From positions 62,001-126,000 of the forward strand of contig JAHBSG010000008.1 in the NCBI GenBank assembly GCA_019639235.1: a stretch of DNA of 64,000 nt, in the 5' to 3' direction. Position 1 is the first letter of the stretch; every line of letters starts with the position of its first letter. The position numbers and the translations under genes are program-made. Below are positions 36,465 to 44,362 of this stretch, one piece after another. This DNA is from Acidobacteriota bacterium (GTDB taxonomy: Bacteria; Acidobacteriota; Blastocatellia; Pyrinomonadales; Pyrinomonadaceae). Under the pieces are notes generated by a model, which was not told the DNA's origin, searched no databases, and worked only from the letters and a program-made list of their open reading frames with translations.

Positions 36465-36863
36465 CTACGGAGCAATTAGTTCAACCGAAGGAAAGTAGCG
36501 GCGAAAGCGGCGTGGGTCGCGGGTCAAGATTTTGAGTCCGGCGACGGCAGCATGGGCTCCGATAAAAAAATCTGGTAATGGAGCAATGCGTGAGCCTCCT
36601 CGTTTTCTATAGGCTAAATGAGCCTTTCCTGCTAAGAAAGACGCTTCATAGGGCAACGGCTCACGCCTAAAATATTCCGGCGGAAAAGCGACGTCAAATT
36701 CCGCTGGCGATGCGTATCGGATCGTCGCTTCCGCGTAGATGATCGGATTAATTGCAAGCTCAGATGAGTGTGCCGCTGTCGCAACCGCCTCTGATGACCA
36801 GGAATTCCACTTGGCATCTTCACTCGCAATATCAAGCAGGACATTGCTATCGATCAAAATCAT
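36465..36863 (-). CDS. vapC: VapC-type PIN-domain ribonuclease toxin
   Basis: 132 residues of PIN domain: MILIDSNVLLDIAS places the first catalytic Asp at residue 5, NPIIYAEATIRY the Glu near 45, and PLPDFFIGAHAAVAGLKILT the third acid near 99, followed by TRDPRRFRRYFP. PIN toxins cleave tRNA or rRNA and are held inactive by VapB. The first 17 bases overlap the 3' end of vapB, as usual in these pairs. Length and motif spacing are normal, so an active enzyme is expected. Confidence 0.92.
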   Translation of the reverse strand: MILIDSNVLLDIASEDAKWNSWSSEAVATAAHSSELAINPIIYAEATIRYASPAEFDVAFPPEYFRREPLPYEASFLAGKAHLAYRKRGGSRIAPLPDFFIGAHAAVAGLKILTRDPRRFRRYFPSVELIAP

Positions 36864-37110
36864 CTTCGCCCCAACCCCGCGTCAAAGCCATGATCTGATC
36901 GGTCGAAAGATCACGATTGACGGAACCAGTTCCGCGAGCCCGAGCAACGATCTCCTCGCCTCGGGTCAAACGTCGGCCGCCCTTTGCCTTCTTCTTGATG
37001 GTTATCGTTTCCCCGCGTAAACCAAACTCCAAATCCGTATCGAGTAAGATTCCCGCCTTTCTCCGAATCCCTATCGGGATCGTTATCTGCCCTTTTGATG
37101 TGATCCTCAT
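36847..37110 (-). CDS. vapB: VapB-type AbrB-fold antitoxin
   Basis: 87 residues. MRITSKGQITIPIGIRRKAG and VSPRK-like LRGETITIKKK strands at 1-43 are an AbrB/MazE swapped-hairpin DNA-binding domain; the C-terminal 40 residues (STDQIMALTRGWGEDDFD) should wrap VapC. It neutralises the toxin and represses the operon through the palindrome just upstream (37115-37142). The gene is translated before vapC and overlaps it, ensuring antitoxin is made first. The ATG at 37110 follows an AGGAG located inside the operator spacer. Confidence 0.9.
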   Translation of the reverse strand: MRITSKGQITIPIGIRRKAGILLDTDLEFGLRGETITIKKKAKGGRRLTRGEEIVARARGTGSVNRDLSTDQIMALTRGWGEDDFDR

Positions 37111-37114
37111 AAAC

Positions 37115-37142
37115 GTATTACTCCTACAGGTAAGAGTAATAC
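37115..37142. promoter_or_regulatory. vapBC operator palindrome
   Basis: Perfect 9-bp arms GTATTACTC (37115-37123) and GAGTAATAC (37134-37142) separated by ten bases, starting five bases before the vapB ATG. The spacer contains the likely vapB ribosome binding site, so repressor binding would also block translation-initiation signals. Confidence 0.8.
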
Positions 37143-37149
37143 CATAGCA

Positions 37150-38334
37150 TCAATAAAGCAAGAATTTTTTACGAAGTTTAATGAAATTCTGTAGGTCCTG
37201 TTGCCACGAGTCTTCGATCTCTCTTAGTGAAGCTCCGGATTCGATCGCCTTGCGGATCTTGTCGGTGCCGCAGACGATGTCGAAGGGATTTCGGCCGAAT
37301 TCGTATTCGTAGTCGTTCTGCCGCCACTGGAAATCGCCGGGGTACATTTCGTAGGCGGTCTTGACCATCGCGATGCCGACGATGACGGGCGTAAAGGCCT
37401 CGCGGTCGGTCACATGGAGCTGGATGCCGCCGCAGGTCTGGCCGGCGAATTCCGAGAATGTCGGCTGGAAATAGCACTCGCGGAAAGCGACGCCCGGGAA
37501 ATCAAACTCGCGTAAAGCGGCGGCCCAGGCGTATGGTTCGATGAAAGGTGCGCCGTTAAGCTCAAAGGGCATCGTCGTGCCGCGGCCTTCGGAGAGCTCG
37601 GTGCCTTCGAGATGAACGGTCGCGGGGAAAACGGCGCACGTATCGATGGTCGGGATATTCGGCGAGGGCAGAACCCAAGGCAAACCCGTTTCCTCATGCC
37701 ACATCTCGCGGCTCCAGCCTTCCATTTCCACGACCTCAAGGTCGCAGCCGATGTTCCAATGGCTGTTGAACATCCGGGCCATTTCGCCGATGGTCATTCC
37801 CGGCCGCGTCGGGAGTTCGAACTGGCCGACGAACGATGTGAACTCCGTTTCGGTGACGTTGCCCTCGACCGTGACGCCGTTTATCGGATTTGGCCGATCG
37901 CAAACGACGACCCGCTTGCCGTACTTCGCGGCGGCCATCATGCAGTAGGCCATCGTGTAGGTGTAGGTATAAATACGGCAGCCGACGTCTTGCAGATCGA
38001 CGACAAAGGTATCGATCTCGCCGCACATCTCCTCGGTCGGGACGCGCGTTTCGCTGTAGAGCGAATAGATCATCTTGCCGGTGCGGGCGTCGCGCACGTG
38101 CGGCGTTTCGATCATGTTGTATTGAACATCACCGCGAATGCCGTGCTGCGGCCCGAAGTAAGCGGTTACGTTAACCCCGTCGTTTGCCTCAAAGGCGTCC
38201 GCCGCATGGACGAACGTTTCCGGCAAGACCGACGCCGGATTGCAGACAAGGCCGACCCTCTGCCCGCCGAGCAGATCGATGCGGTCGCTTAACAAAACCT
38301 CGATTCCTAGACGAGTTCTTCTTGTGGTTATCAT
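37150..38334 (-). CDS. NamZ-type exo-beta-N-acetylmuramidase (DUF1343)
   Basis: 394 residues of DUF1343. The family core is clear: RVGLVCNPASVL, AYFGPQHGIRGDVQ, SLYSETRVPT, DTFVVDLQDVGCRIYTYTYT, VVVCDRPNPINGVTVEGN, PTRPGMTIGEMARMFN, and LPWVLPSPNIPTIDT, where the Asp/Glu-rich active site is built. NamZ enzymes release terminal MurNAc from peptidoglycan fragments in cell-wall recycling. There is no signal peptide or lipobox, so the protein should be cytoplasmic, while many relatives are exported. It lies directly upstream of the vapBC operator; upstream of it, 38337-38555 contains a long imperfect hairpin. Confidence 0.88.
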   Translation of the reverse strand: MITTRRTRLGIEVLLSDRIDLLGGQRVGLVCNPASVLPETFVHAADAFEANDGVNVTAYFGPQHGIRGDVQYNMIETPHVRDARTGKMIYSLYSETRVPTEEMCGEIDTFVVDLQDVGCRIYTYTYTMAYCMMAAAKYGKRVVVCDRPNPINGVTVEGNVTETEFTSFVGQFELPTRPGMTIGEMARMFNSHWNIGCDLEVVEMEGWSREMWHEETGLPWVLPSPNIPTIDTCAVFPATVHLEGTELSEGRGTTMPFELNGAPFIEPYAWAAALREFDFPGVAFRECYFQPTFSEFAGQTCGGIQLHVTDREAFTPVIVGIAMVKTAYEMYPGDFQWRQNDYEYEFGRNPFDIVCGTDKIRKAIESGASLREIEDSWQQDLQNFIKLRKKFLLY

Positions 38335-38384
38335 TTAAAACAAATGAGGACGTCCGGATACCAGGATTCGATCTGTGTCTTTCG

Positions 38385-38462
38385 GTTCCTGTTCTGTGGG
38401 TTCTGTGGTACTTGTTTGAGACTTTCAAACCTTTACCACAGAAACCACAGAACCAGGACACA
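38385..38462. repeat. Long imperfect hairpin CCTGTTCTGTGGGTTCTGTGG
   Basis: The arm at about 38387-38425 (CCTGTTCTGTGG, then TTCTGTGGTA and TTTGAGAC) pairs with about 38427-38461 (CTTTCAAA, TACCACAGAA, CCACAGAACCAGG). Roughly three quarters of the positions pair. It lies in the 221 bases between namZ and the YegP-like gene, both minus strand, and resembles REP-like intergenic palindromes. Confidence 0.6.
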
Positions 38463-38555
38463 GAACATTTCCATTCCGGAGATCCTCGTCTTGATCGAAC
38501 CTATTTTTGTCGCGAGTCGGCAACCGACACGCTTCCGACCGGTCGTGTTTCTGCC

Positions 38556-38888
38556 TTATTTTGCGTCGACGATGGCGGCTTCGGGTGCGTTCTTTTTGAC
38601 GGAGGCGATGCCGTTCTCCATGCCGCGTTTGGTCTTATACATCTCGCTCTTGCCGATCGGTTCGCCGTTCGCGGCCTTGAGCACAAAATAAGCGGAGCCG
38701 TCCTTGGCTGTCTTGCGTTCAAAGCGGCCGTCGTTCGCCGCATTTTTGCGGACAGAAGCGATCCCGCCCTCGCAGGCCTTTCGCGTTTCGTAGCTTTCGC
38801 TGCTGAGAATGACCTGGCTGTTGGCCGCCTTCAAATTAAAGCGAAACTTTCCGTTCTTTCCCGTTTTGATCTCAAATTTTCCCGGCAT
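38556..38888 (-). CDS. YegP-like protein with two DUF1508 repeats
   Basis: 110 residues made of two 48-residue repeats: GKFEIKTGKNGKFRFNLKAA, then YETRKACEGGIASVRKNA, and GRFERKTAKDGSAYFVLKAA, then YKTKRGMENGIASVKKNAPE. This is the YegP/DUF1508 beta-alpha fold of small cytoplasmic proteins with no established role. The ATG at 38888 is chosen since the first repeat begins there; the frame is open to 38984. It stands alone and is not obviously in an operon with namZ (about 220 bases downstream) or with the DUF4112 gene. Confidence 0.88.
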   Translation of the reverse strand: MPGKFEIKTGKNGKFRFNLKAANSQVILSSESYETRKACEGGIASVRKNAANDGRFERKTAKDGSAYFVLKAANGEPIGKSEMYKTKRGMENGIASVKKNAPEAAIVDAK

Positions 38889-39076
38889 AATCTGCAATTG
38901 TTCCCCCGATAAAGTTAGTCTCCGAAATGCACCGGAGTTAAGAAAATCGGGGAAAGAATAACATACGCGTTTGCCCGCCAACAAGCTTCTTTCGTTGAGT
39001 GGAGGAACGCGCTCTCAAATCTGATTCAAACGAAAAGGGGAGCACTCCGATCGAGTCCGACTAACGAACCGGCCGA

Positions 39077-39595
39077 TCAAATATTCCCCGTGAAGATCTC
39101 CCAGAGAATTCCGTAGATGACGTAAACGCTGACGAAGATCGAGCTGAGCAGAAGCAGGATCAGAAGGCCGATGATGATGAAGACGAAGGCGTAGTCGGAG
39201 CCGGTGCCTTTTTGGCCGGTCGCACGGGTGCGGATGAGGTCCATGTTCTGCTTGTTCGATTTCCAAAAGAAATCGAAAGCATCGCCGAGAAAAGGGACCA
39301 TCCCGACCACGTAATCGAGCCCGATATTGAAGGCCATCCGGAGCAGGGTGATCTTCGGCACGCCGTAGCGGACGCCCGCGAGCAAGATATAGAACGACGC
39401 GAACGATGTGATCGTGTCGCCGACATTCGGCACCAGACCGATAAGTGAATCGAGCCCGAACCGCCAGGTCGTGAAGGGAACGCGAAAAAGCCCGTCAAGA
39501 TAATGCGCGAGATTATCGAGGCCTTCTTCGATCTCCAGCTCGCGGCGTTTCTCTTTCGGCAGGTCGAGGCGTGTTCGCGGTGCAGGGTGCTCCAT
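39077..39595 (-). CDS. DUF4112 membrane protein
   Basis: 172 residues. A charged N-terminus (about 1-30) is followed by the DUF4112 core: HYLDGLFRVPFTTWRFGLDS, LIGLVPNVGDTITSFASFYI, and FNIGLDYVVGMVPFLGDAFD. The two PxxGD motifs are the family's hallmark. Membrane segments occur at about 55-100 and at the C-terminus (FVFIIIGLLILLLLSSIFVS). The role is unknown. ATG 39595 is preferred; earlier in-frame codons to 39673 lack homology. It is divergent from the dapF-like gene. Confidence 0.82.
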   Translation of the reverse strand: MEHPAPRTRLDLPKEKRRELEIEEGLDNLAHYLDGLFRVPFTTWRFGLDSLIGLVPNVGDTITSFASFYILLAGVRYGVPKITLLRMAFNIGLDYVVGMVPFLGDAFDFFWKSNKQNMDLIRTRATGQKGTGSDYAFVFIIIGLLILLLLSSIFVSVYVIYGILWEIFTGNI

Positions 39596-39754
39596 AGCTC
39601 CATTTTTAGCATATTTGCCCGAAATTGCGCCCGGCGAAAGAAAAATGTCGGAAAAAATGCAAAAATACCGCAAAACTTATTGAGAACAAGCGTCTAAAGC
39701 GAAACGGGTCTGTTCTGACCGTTCGTTTCCCGCAAAAAGACGAACAATTTTGCT

Positions 39755-40612
39755 ATGTCCACGATAACTTTTTGCAAGTTTCATGGCTTCGGGAACGACT
39801 ACATAGTCATTGAAAAAGCCCAATTGCCGGAGGGAACCGACCCATCCGAGCTAGGAAAAGCGATTTGCGACCGCCACCGCGGAGCGGGTGCGGACGGCAT
39901 CGCGATAGTTGAAAAATTGGACGGCGAAAATGCCGATTATTTTTGCGAGATCGTTAACCCCGATGGGAGCATCGCCGGATTTTCCGGCAACGGCACCCGA
40001 TGCGCGGTCTCTTATCTCTATCACAAAGGTTTGTGGCCCTACCCGGAGCTTCGGCTCGAGACGCGGAGCGGCGTAAAGCGGTTTACCCTCGTCCAGAGGG
40101 AGAACGACCACGAATTTTGGTTCGAAGCCGAGATCGGCGAGCCGAAATTTACGAGCAGGGAAATCCCGTTCCATTCCGAGGAACCGATGAGCTCGGTGCG
40201 GGATGTGCCGGTACATCTTTCGGATGGCTTTTTTCTGGTCTCGTGCGTCAACGTTGGTAATCCCGTGGCGTGTTCGTTCGTTGACGATTTCAACTTCGAT
40301 TGGCGCAAGTTCGGAGCGGAGATGGAATCCCATCCCATTTTTCCCGAACGGGCGAACATCGTTTTCGTCAAGGTGCTCGACCGCGAGAATATCGAGATCC
40401 GCATTTGGGAACGCGGTGCCCATGAGACCTCGGCTTCGGGAACGGCGGCGAGTGGCTCGGCGGTTCTGAGTGCCTTTACCGGAAGGACCGAGCGGACAGT
40501 TTCGGTCATCAGCCCCGGCGGCACGACCGAGGTGCATTGGCGGGAGGACGGCGAGATGCTCTTAACGGGCAAGGCCGAATTTGTTTACTGCGGAACTTGG
40601 CCGGTCAAATAA
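39755..40612 (+). CDS. DapF-fold protein with both catalytic cysteines replaced by serine
   Basis: 285 residues, clearly homologous to diaminopimelate epimerase: CKFHGFGNDYIVIE at the start, DRHRGAGADGIAIVE, NPDGSIAGFSGNGTRC, PERANIVFVKV and ERGAHETSASGTAASGSA. True DapF uses two Cys as acid/base, one before GNG and one before G(S/T)G. Here they are Ser77 and Ser228, and the His of GNPHC is Val171. Substrate-shell residues (Asn14, the PERAN block, Glu and Thr of the ERGA-ET segment) are kept. Either it catalyses another epimerisation or isomerisation, or it works poorly or not at all; a genuine dapF may lie elsewhere. The frame is intact and the codon use is ordinary, so it is not a decaying pseudogene by eye. 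Confidence 0.85.
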   Translation: MSTITFCKFHGFGNDYIVIEKAQLPEGTDPSELGKAICDRHRGAGADGIAIVEKLDGENADYFCEIVNPDGSIAGFSGNGTRCAVSYLYHKGLWPYPELRLETRSGVKRFTLVQRENDHEFWFEAEIGEPKFTSREIPFHSEEPMSSVRDVPVHLSDGFFLVSCVNVGNPVACSFVDDFNFDWRKFGAEMESHPIFPERANIVFVKVLDRENIEIRIWERGAHETSASGTAASGSAVLSAFTGRTERTVSVISPGGTTEVHWREDGEMLLTGKAEFVYCGTWPVK

Positions 40613-40703
40613 AGTTTTTAGCCGCGAGCCGGACCCGCACGGGCTCGGGACTCAAGGCCTCTTACGGCGGCAAGGCGTTCATCGCTCTGCCGCCTTTTTC
40701 TTT

Positions 40704-41480
40704 TCAGCCGATGGCAAGAAGTGGCCGGCCAAAGAGAGCCTGAACAAAAACGGCCGTGAAAGCCGCGGCATAGACAGCCGCAAACCCTATGGTCAGGGCA
40801 ACCGAACCCGACCGCTGAAACCGGTCGATCACCAGCCCGAATATCGGAATTGCCTGCAGCCCGTGGAGCCCGAGAAAGTGAGCCACGCGAAGGTCGCCGC
40901 CCTCGGTTGACCAGTTAACCAGCGGAAGCCCGGCACCGCCGTCCGCCACGCCGACCGCATGTGCGCCCTGCGAAGCCATATAGCCGCCCTGAATGCTCCC
41001 CAAGAGCATCACAAGGAGCCCAAGCCGAAGGCCCCAGGCAACCGCCGGCGGAAGGCTGAGATCGCTCCGGAAGAATAAGAGGGTGAGATACGCAACGATC
41101 AATGTCAGGATCGCGATCGCGATGCCCATCGCGGCAAAAAGAGCTCCATCGAACGGATTCGAGGAGTTGAAGTGCGACGTTGTCCCGCGGAGCGGCTGGC
41201 CGACGATGACGGCCATCTCAATGATGAAGATCACGATCATCGCCCAGGAAAGCTTGCGGAATGTACTCCGCCGTTCGGGCAGAGCGTCAAAGTAAACCGC
41301 CATCGTCCAGAGGAAGATCGCGATCGAGACAAAGAACTTCATCGGCTTGATCCAGCGGTTGATGCCGAGGATCTCGATCGGGTCAATGAAGACGAGCACC
41401 GCCGTCAATAGAAACAGGCCGAACGACACCATTCCCGCCCACATCAGCGGCCGCTGTTCGTTAAATAGCCGCTTCAGCAT
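40704..41480 (-). CDS. Seven-span membrane protein, last gene of the exporter operon
   Basis: 258 residues with about seven membrane segments (12-33, 43-62, 78-94, 113-136, 152-172, 200-222, 229-252), not recognised as a known family. Notable are a loop with RGTTSHFNSSNPFDGA between spans three and four and an acidic loop GVADGGAGLPLVNWSTEGGD. It has no signal peptide and no ATPase or transporter motif. Its start overlaps the DUF4281 gene by 20 bases, so it is translated from the same operon as the DevBCA-type pump. It may modify or stabilise the substrate membrane side; that is only inference. Confidence 0.65.
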   Translation of the reverse strand: MLKRLFNEQRPLMWAGMVSFGLFLLTAVLVFIDPIEILGINRWIKPMKFFVSIAIFLWTMAVYFDALPERRSTFRKLSWAMIVIFIIEMAVIVGQPLRGTTSHFNSSNPFDGALFAAMGIAIAILTLIVAYLTLLFFRSDLSLPPAVAWGLRLGLLVMLLGSIQGGYMASQGAHAVGVADGGAGLPLVNWSTEGGDLRVAHFLGLHGLQAIPIFGLVIDRFQRSGSVALTIGFAAVYAAAFTAVFVQALFGRPLLAIG

Positions 41481-41901
41481 TCTTACCTCGCAGTTTCACA
41501 ACACCGCGGATCGCGACGTACATCAGATATCCGATCGGGCCGAGCATGAACGTAAAGAAAAGACATGGGATGACCAGCAGATGCGGAACGCCGTGCTTCT
41601 CGGCATCGCGGACCTCCCAAGCACCCACGAAAAGGTCGAACGCGAGATAGTGCAGCCACCCGGCAAGGACCGTCCACGGGTTTGTGAAAAGCTGCATCAC
41701 GCCCGCGAGCGAACTGAAGCTGCCTTCTGATGTCCCGAAGAACATAACGATGATGACCAGGTAAGCCGCCGAAAGCAGCAGCGGGACCGTGCCGGTGAGC
41801 ACTACGGCCCTCGTCACCCGAAACCGCGGCAAGATCGCCAGCAGCAGCCAACTCACCAGTGCGAGCGTGTTTGCGATGGAAAAGATCGTCTCAGCCTGCA
41901 T
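41461..41901 (-). CDS. ABA4-like (DUF4281) membrane protein
   Basis: 146 residues with four membrane segments. The sequence ETIFSIANTLALVSWLLLAI, then LFTNPWTVLAGWLHYLAFDL, FVGAWEVRDAEKHGVPHLLV and PCLFFTFMLGPIGYLMY matches the ABA4-like DUF4281 family, named for a plant plastid protein needed for neoxanthin synthesis; the bacterial members have no proven role. ATG 41901 overlaps the end of the HlyD gene by eleven bases; an in-frame TTG at 41943 is possible but lies within that gene. It belongs to the exporter operon. Confidence 0.8.
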   Translation of the reverse strand: MQAETIFSIANTLALVSWLLLAILPRFRVTRAVVLTGTVPLLLSAAYLVIIVMFFGTSEGSFSSLAGVMQLFTNPWTVLAGWLHYLAFDLFVGAWEVRDAEKHGVPHLLVIPCLFFTFMLGPIGYLMYVAIRGVVKLRGKNAEAAI

Positions 41902-43024
41902 TTGTTTCTCCTGTTTCAATGAAAGTATCGACCCGAAGCCCAAGCGGGAGCATTTGGCCGGCGTCGAGTTCGATCAGCACCTCAAGCACCCTCGTATCGA
42001 CCCTTTCGGTCGGCCGCTCTGTAGTGAAATTCTTGCGGCCGAGGATCTGTCCGACGGAGACCACACGCCCCGCGAATTTCGTGTCGCGGTAGGCGTCGGC
42101 GGTGACGTATGCCCGCTGGCCGACGGCGATACGGGCAACGTCCGTTTCGTCGAGATCGACGCGGACGCGAAGCGACGACCGGTCGGCCACGGTGACGATG
42201 CCGAGTTGAGACTCGGGCGAAACTGACTCACCATCCTTGAGCCGCTTGCGGAGAACAAGGCCCGTGATCGGCGAGCGGACGATGGTCTTCTCAAGCCTTG
42301 CTTCAGCTTCGCGGACGCGGGCCTCGGCGGCGGCGATCCGCGGGCCGAATTCGAGAAGTTCGGTCTCGGCAAGGCGGACCGCGGCCTCGGCACGGGCAAC
42401 GTCGTCCGGGCGTGCCTCGGCGTTCACGAGGTTAAAGCGTTCGCGGGCGGTCGCGGAGATCTTCTTCGCGTTCTCGTGGGCGGTCTGGGCGCGTTCGTAT
42501 TCCTCACGTGAGACGTCGCCGGTCCGGAAAAGCCGCCCGGCACGCTCCATTTCGCGGCGGGTGTTCTCGACGTTCGGCAGTGTCGCTTCGAACGCCGCCT
42601 CGGCCTCGAGCCTTTCCTCTCGGCGCGAACCATTTACAACGCGGGCACGCTCGGCCTTGCGTTCGGCGATGCGAGCGGCGGCAGTTTGCTGAGCTGCAAC
42701 GAGCGTCTGCACCTCGGCACGGGCCGTCGTAACGGCCGAGGCGAGATCTGCATTCTCGATAACAGCGATCGTCTGGCCGGCTGTCACGGCCGCGCCTTCT
42801 TCGACAAGCACACGGGCGAGTTTGCCCGGTATCTCGGCCCCGACCTCGATCTCTTCCGATGCCGGCTCGACAAGTCCCGGTGCGGCGACGACCGCCGGCC
42901 GCGGAGCATCCCCGCTCGGAGCTTCGTTTGCCGTCTTTCCATCACTCCGCGAGGCCGTAAACACCGCGGCCGAGACCGCCGAGAGCGCCAAAGCAATTAT
43001 CAAAACCACCCATGTTCGTTTCAT
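41891..43024 (-). CDS. HlyD/DevB-type membrane fusion protein
   Basis: 377 residues. N-terminal anchor (about 4-24), then a biotinyl-lipoyl half (GKLARVLVEEGAAVTAGQTI), a long alpha hairpin of about 150 residues rich in Ala, Arg and Glu, the second lipoyl half (VRSPITGLVLRKRLKDGESV) and a beta-barrel (LRVRVDLDETDVARIAVGQR). This is the periplasmic adaptor of a tripartite exporter, closest in design to DevB. It overlaps the ATPase gene by four bases (ATGA) and would link the DevC-like permease to an outer-membrane channel not encoded here. Confidence 0.9.
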   Translation of the reverse strand: MKRTWVVLIIALALSAVSAAVFTASRSDGKTANEAPSGDAPRPAVVAAPGLVEPASEEIEVGAEIPGKLARVLVEEGAAVTAGQTIAVIENADLASAVTTARAEVQTLVAAQQTAAARIAERKAERARVVNGSRREERLEAEAAFEATLPNVENTRREMERAGRLFRTGDVSREEYERAQTAHENAKKISATARERFNLVNAEARPDDVARAEAAVRLAETELLEFGPRIAAAEARVREAEARLEKTIVRSPITGLVLRKRLKDGESVSPESQLGIVTVADRSSLRVRVDLDETDVARIAVGQRAYVTADAYRDTKFAGRVVSVGQILGRKNFTTERPTERVDTRVLEVLIELDAGQMLPLGLRVDTFIETGETNAG

Positions 43025-43755
43025 TGTCTTACTCCAATTGATCCAAATGTCGGTACCGGCAGGACGGGCATTGCCGCTTCTTCCCGGCCGATACGGCCAT
43101 CCTCGATGTGCACGGTCCGGTCGGCGTAATGCAGTATCCGGTTGTCGTGCGTTACGGCGATGACGGCCCGGTCCTTTTCGTGGGCGAGTTCCTGGAGCAG
43201 GTCCATCACGACCACACCGCTTTCCGAGTCGAGCGCCGCCGTCGGCTCATCCGCGAGTATGATCCGCGGCTCGCCGGCCAATGCCCGGGCGATCGCCACG
43301 CGCTGTTTTTGCCCGCCTGAAAGATCCGCAGGATACGAGCCGAGCTTGCTGCCGAGCCCGACGCGCTCGAGCAGTTCGGCTGCCCGCCGTTTTGCCATCG
43401 AGCCGCGGACGCCCTTGAGGTCGAGTGCGATCTCGACGTTCTCGCGGGCCGTTAACGCCGGAAAAAGATTGAACGCTTGAAAGATGAAGCCGATGTTCTC
43501 AAGCCGAACGGCCGGAAGTTCCCTTTGCGAAAGGCCGACCGTTTCCTTTCCGTAGATCTTGCAGCTTCCCGAACTTGCCGAAAGGATGCAGCCCATTATC
43601 GAGACGAGCGTCGTCTTGCCCGAGCCGCTCGCCCCCATCAGCAGCATCAACTCGCCGGCGTTGACGGTCAGGTCGATCTCGCGAAGCGCATAGACTGCTG
43701 TCTCGCCCGAGCCGTAGGTCTTTGAAAGTCCTTTTACTTCGATCGCAGGTTTCAT
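43021..43755 (-). CDS. ABC transporter ATP-binding protein (DevA/LolD type)
   Basis: 244 residues: Walker A MGASGSGKTTLVSIMG near 39-54, Q-loop LENIGFIFQAFNLF near 87, signature LSGGQKQRVAIARALAG near 145, Walker B RIILADEPTAALD near 168 and the H-loop AVTHD near 201. It is of the MacB/LolD/DevA subgroup, which pairs with FtsX-type permeases. GAGGAA precedes the ATG at 43755; the frame is open upstream to 43815. It lies in the exporter operon between the quinone reductase and the HlyD gene and would energise the DevC-like permease. Confidence 0.95.
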   Translation of the reverse strand: MKPAIEVKGLSKTYGSGETAVYALREIDLTVNAGELMLLMGASGSGKTTLVSIMGCILSASSGSCKIYGKETVGLSQRELPAVRLENIGFIFQAFNLFPALTARENVEIALDLKGVRGSMAKRRAAELLERVGLGSKLGSYPADLSGGQKQRVAIARALAGEPRIILADEPTAALDSESGVVVMDLLQELAHEKDRAVIAVTHDNRILHYADRTVHIEDGRIGREEAAMPVLPVPTFGSIGVRQ

Positions 43756-43772
43756 AAAGCAATTTCCTCGGT

Positions 43773-44354
43773 TCAGCTCAGCCTCGCTCCCAGATCGCGA
43801 ACCTTTGCGAGCCATTTTTCGCGTTTCGGTTCATCGGCAAATTTCACCTGGCCAAATGTCGTGATCCGAACCGGCTTGATGCCGCAGAACTCGAGGACGG
43901 CTTTCTTGAGCGTCCGGCGGCCGCCTGCCCAATAGGCGAAGGTGTCGTAGAGCGTCGGAGCGTCCATCGTCACGATCATCCGGCCCGTTCGGCCCTTTAG
44001 CAGGCGGTCCCACCACGGCGAGTCCGGATGGTACTTGAAGGCAAAGGACGGCAGGAAAACGCGATCGAGAAAGCCCTTCATCAGTGCCGGCATCGTGCCC
44101 CACCAGGTCGGGTAAACCCAAACGATATGCTCGGCCCAGAGGATCGACTGCTGGGCCTCGACGAGGTCCGGTTCGAGCTCCTGAATCTCGCGATAGCCCT
44201 TATGAAGGATCGGGTCGAACTCCAGTTCCCCGAGCCGGATCTCGCGGACCTCCGCTCCCGCTTCGCGGGCACCGGCCGCATAGCTCGCAGCCAATGCTCC
44301 GCAAAGGCTCTCGCTGTCTGGATGTCCAAGAATGACAAGTATCTTTTTGCTCAT
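43773..44354 (-). CDS. NAD(P)H-dependent flavodoxin-fold oxidoreductase (quinone reductase-like)
   Basis: 193 residues of the flavodoxin-like NQO/MdaB group: KKILVILGHPDSESLCGALA at the N-terminus (FMN/FAD phosphate loop), HIVWVYPTWWGTMPALMKGF with the typical P-x-WW loop, LDRVFLPSFAF, and GRMIVTMDAP. These two-electron reductases protect against quinones and other electrophiles. Its position inside a TetR-controlled exporter operon suggests that the same toxic compound may be both reduced and pumped out. ATG 44354 is eight bases after the permease gene and homology starts there. Confidence 0.88.
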   Translation of the reverse strand: MSKKILVILGHPDSESLCGALAASYAAGAREAGAEVREIRLGELEFDPILHKGYREIQELEPDLVEAQQSILWAEHIVWVYPTWWGTMPALMKGFLDRVFLPSFAFKYHPDSPWWDRLLKGRTGRMIVTMDAPTLYDTFAYWAGGRRTLKKAVLEFCGIKPVRITTFGQVKFADEPKREKWLAKVRDLGARLS

Positions 44355-44362
44355 TTCTTCTC

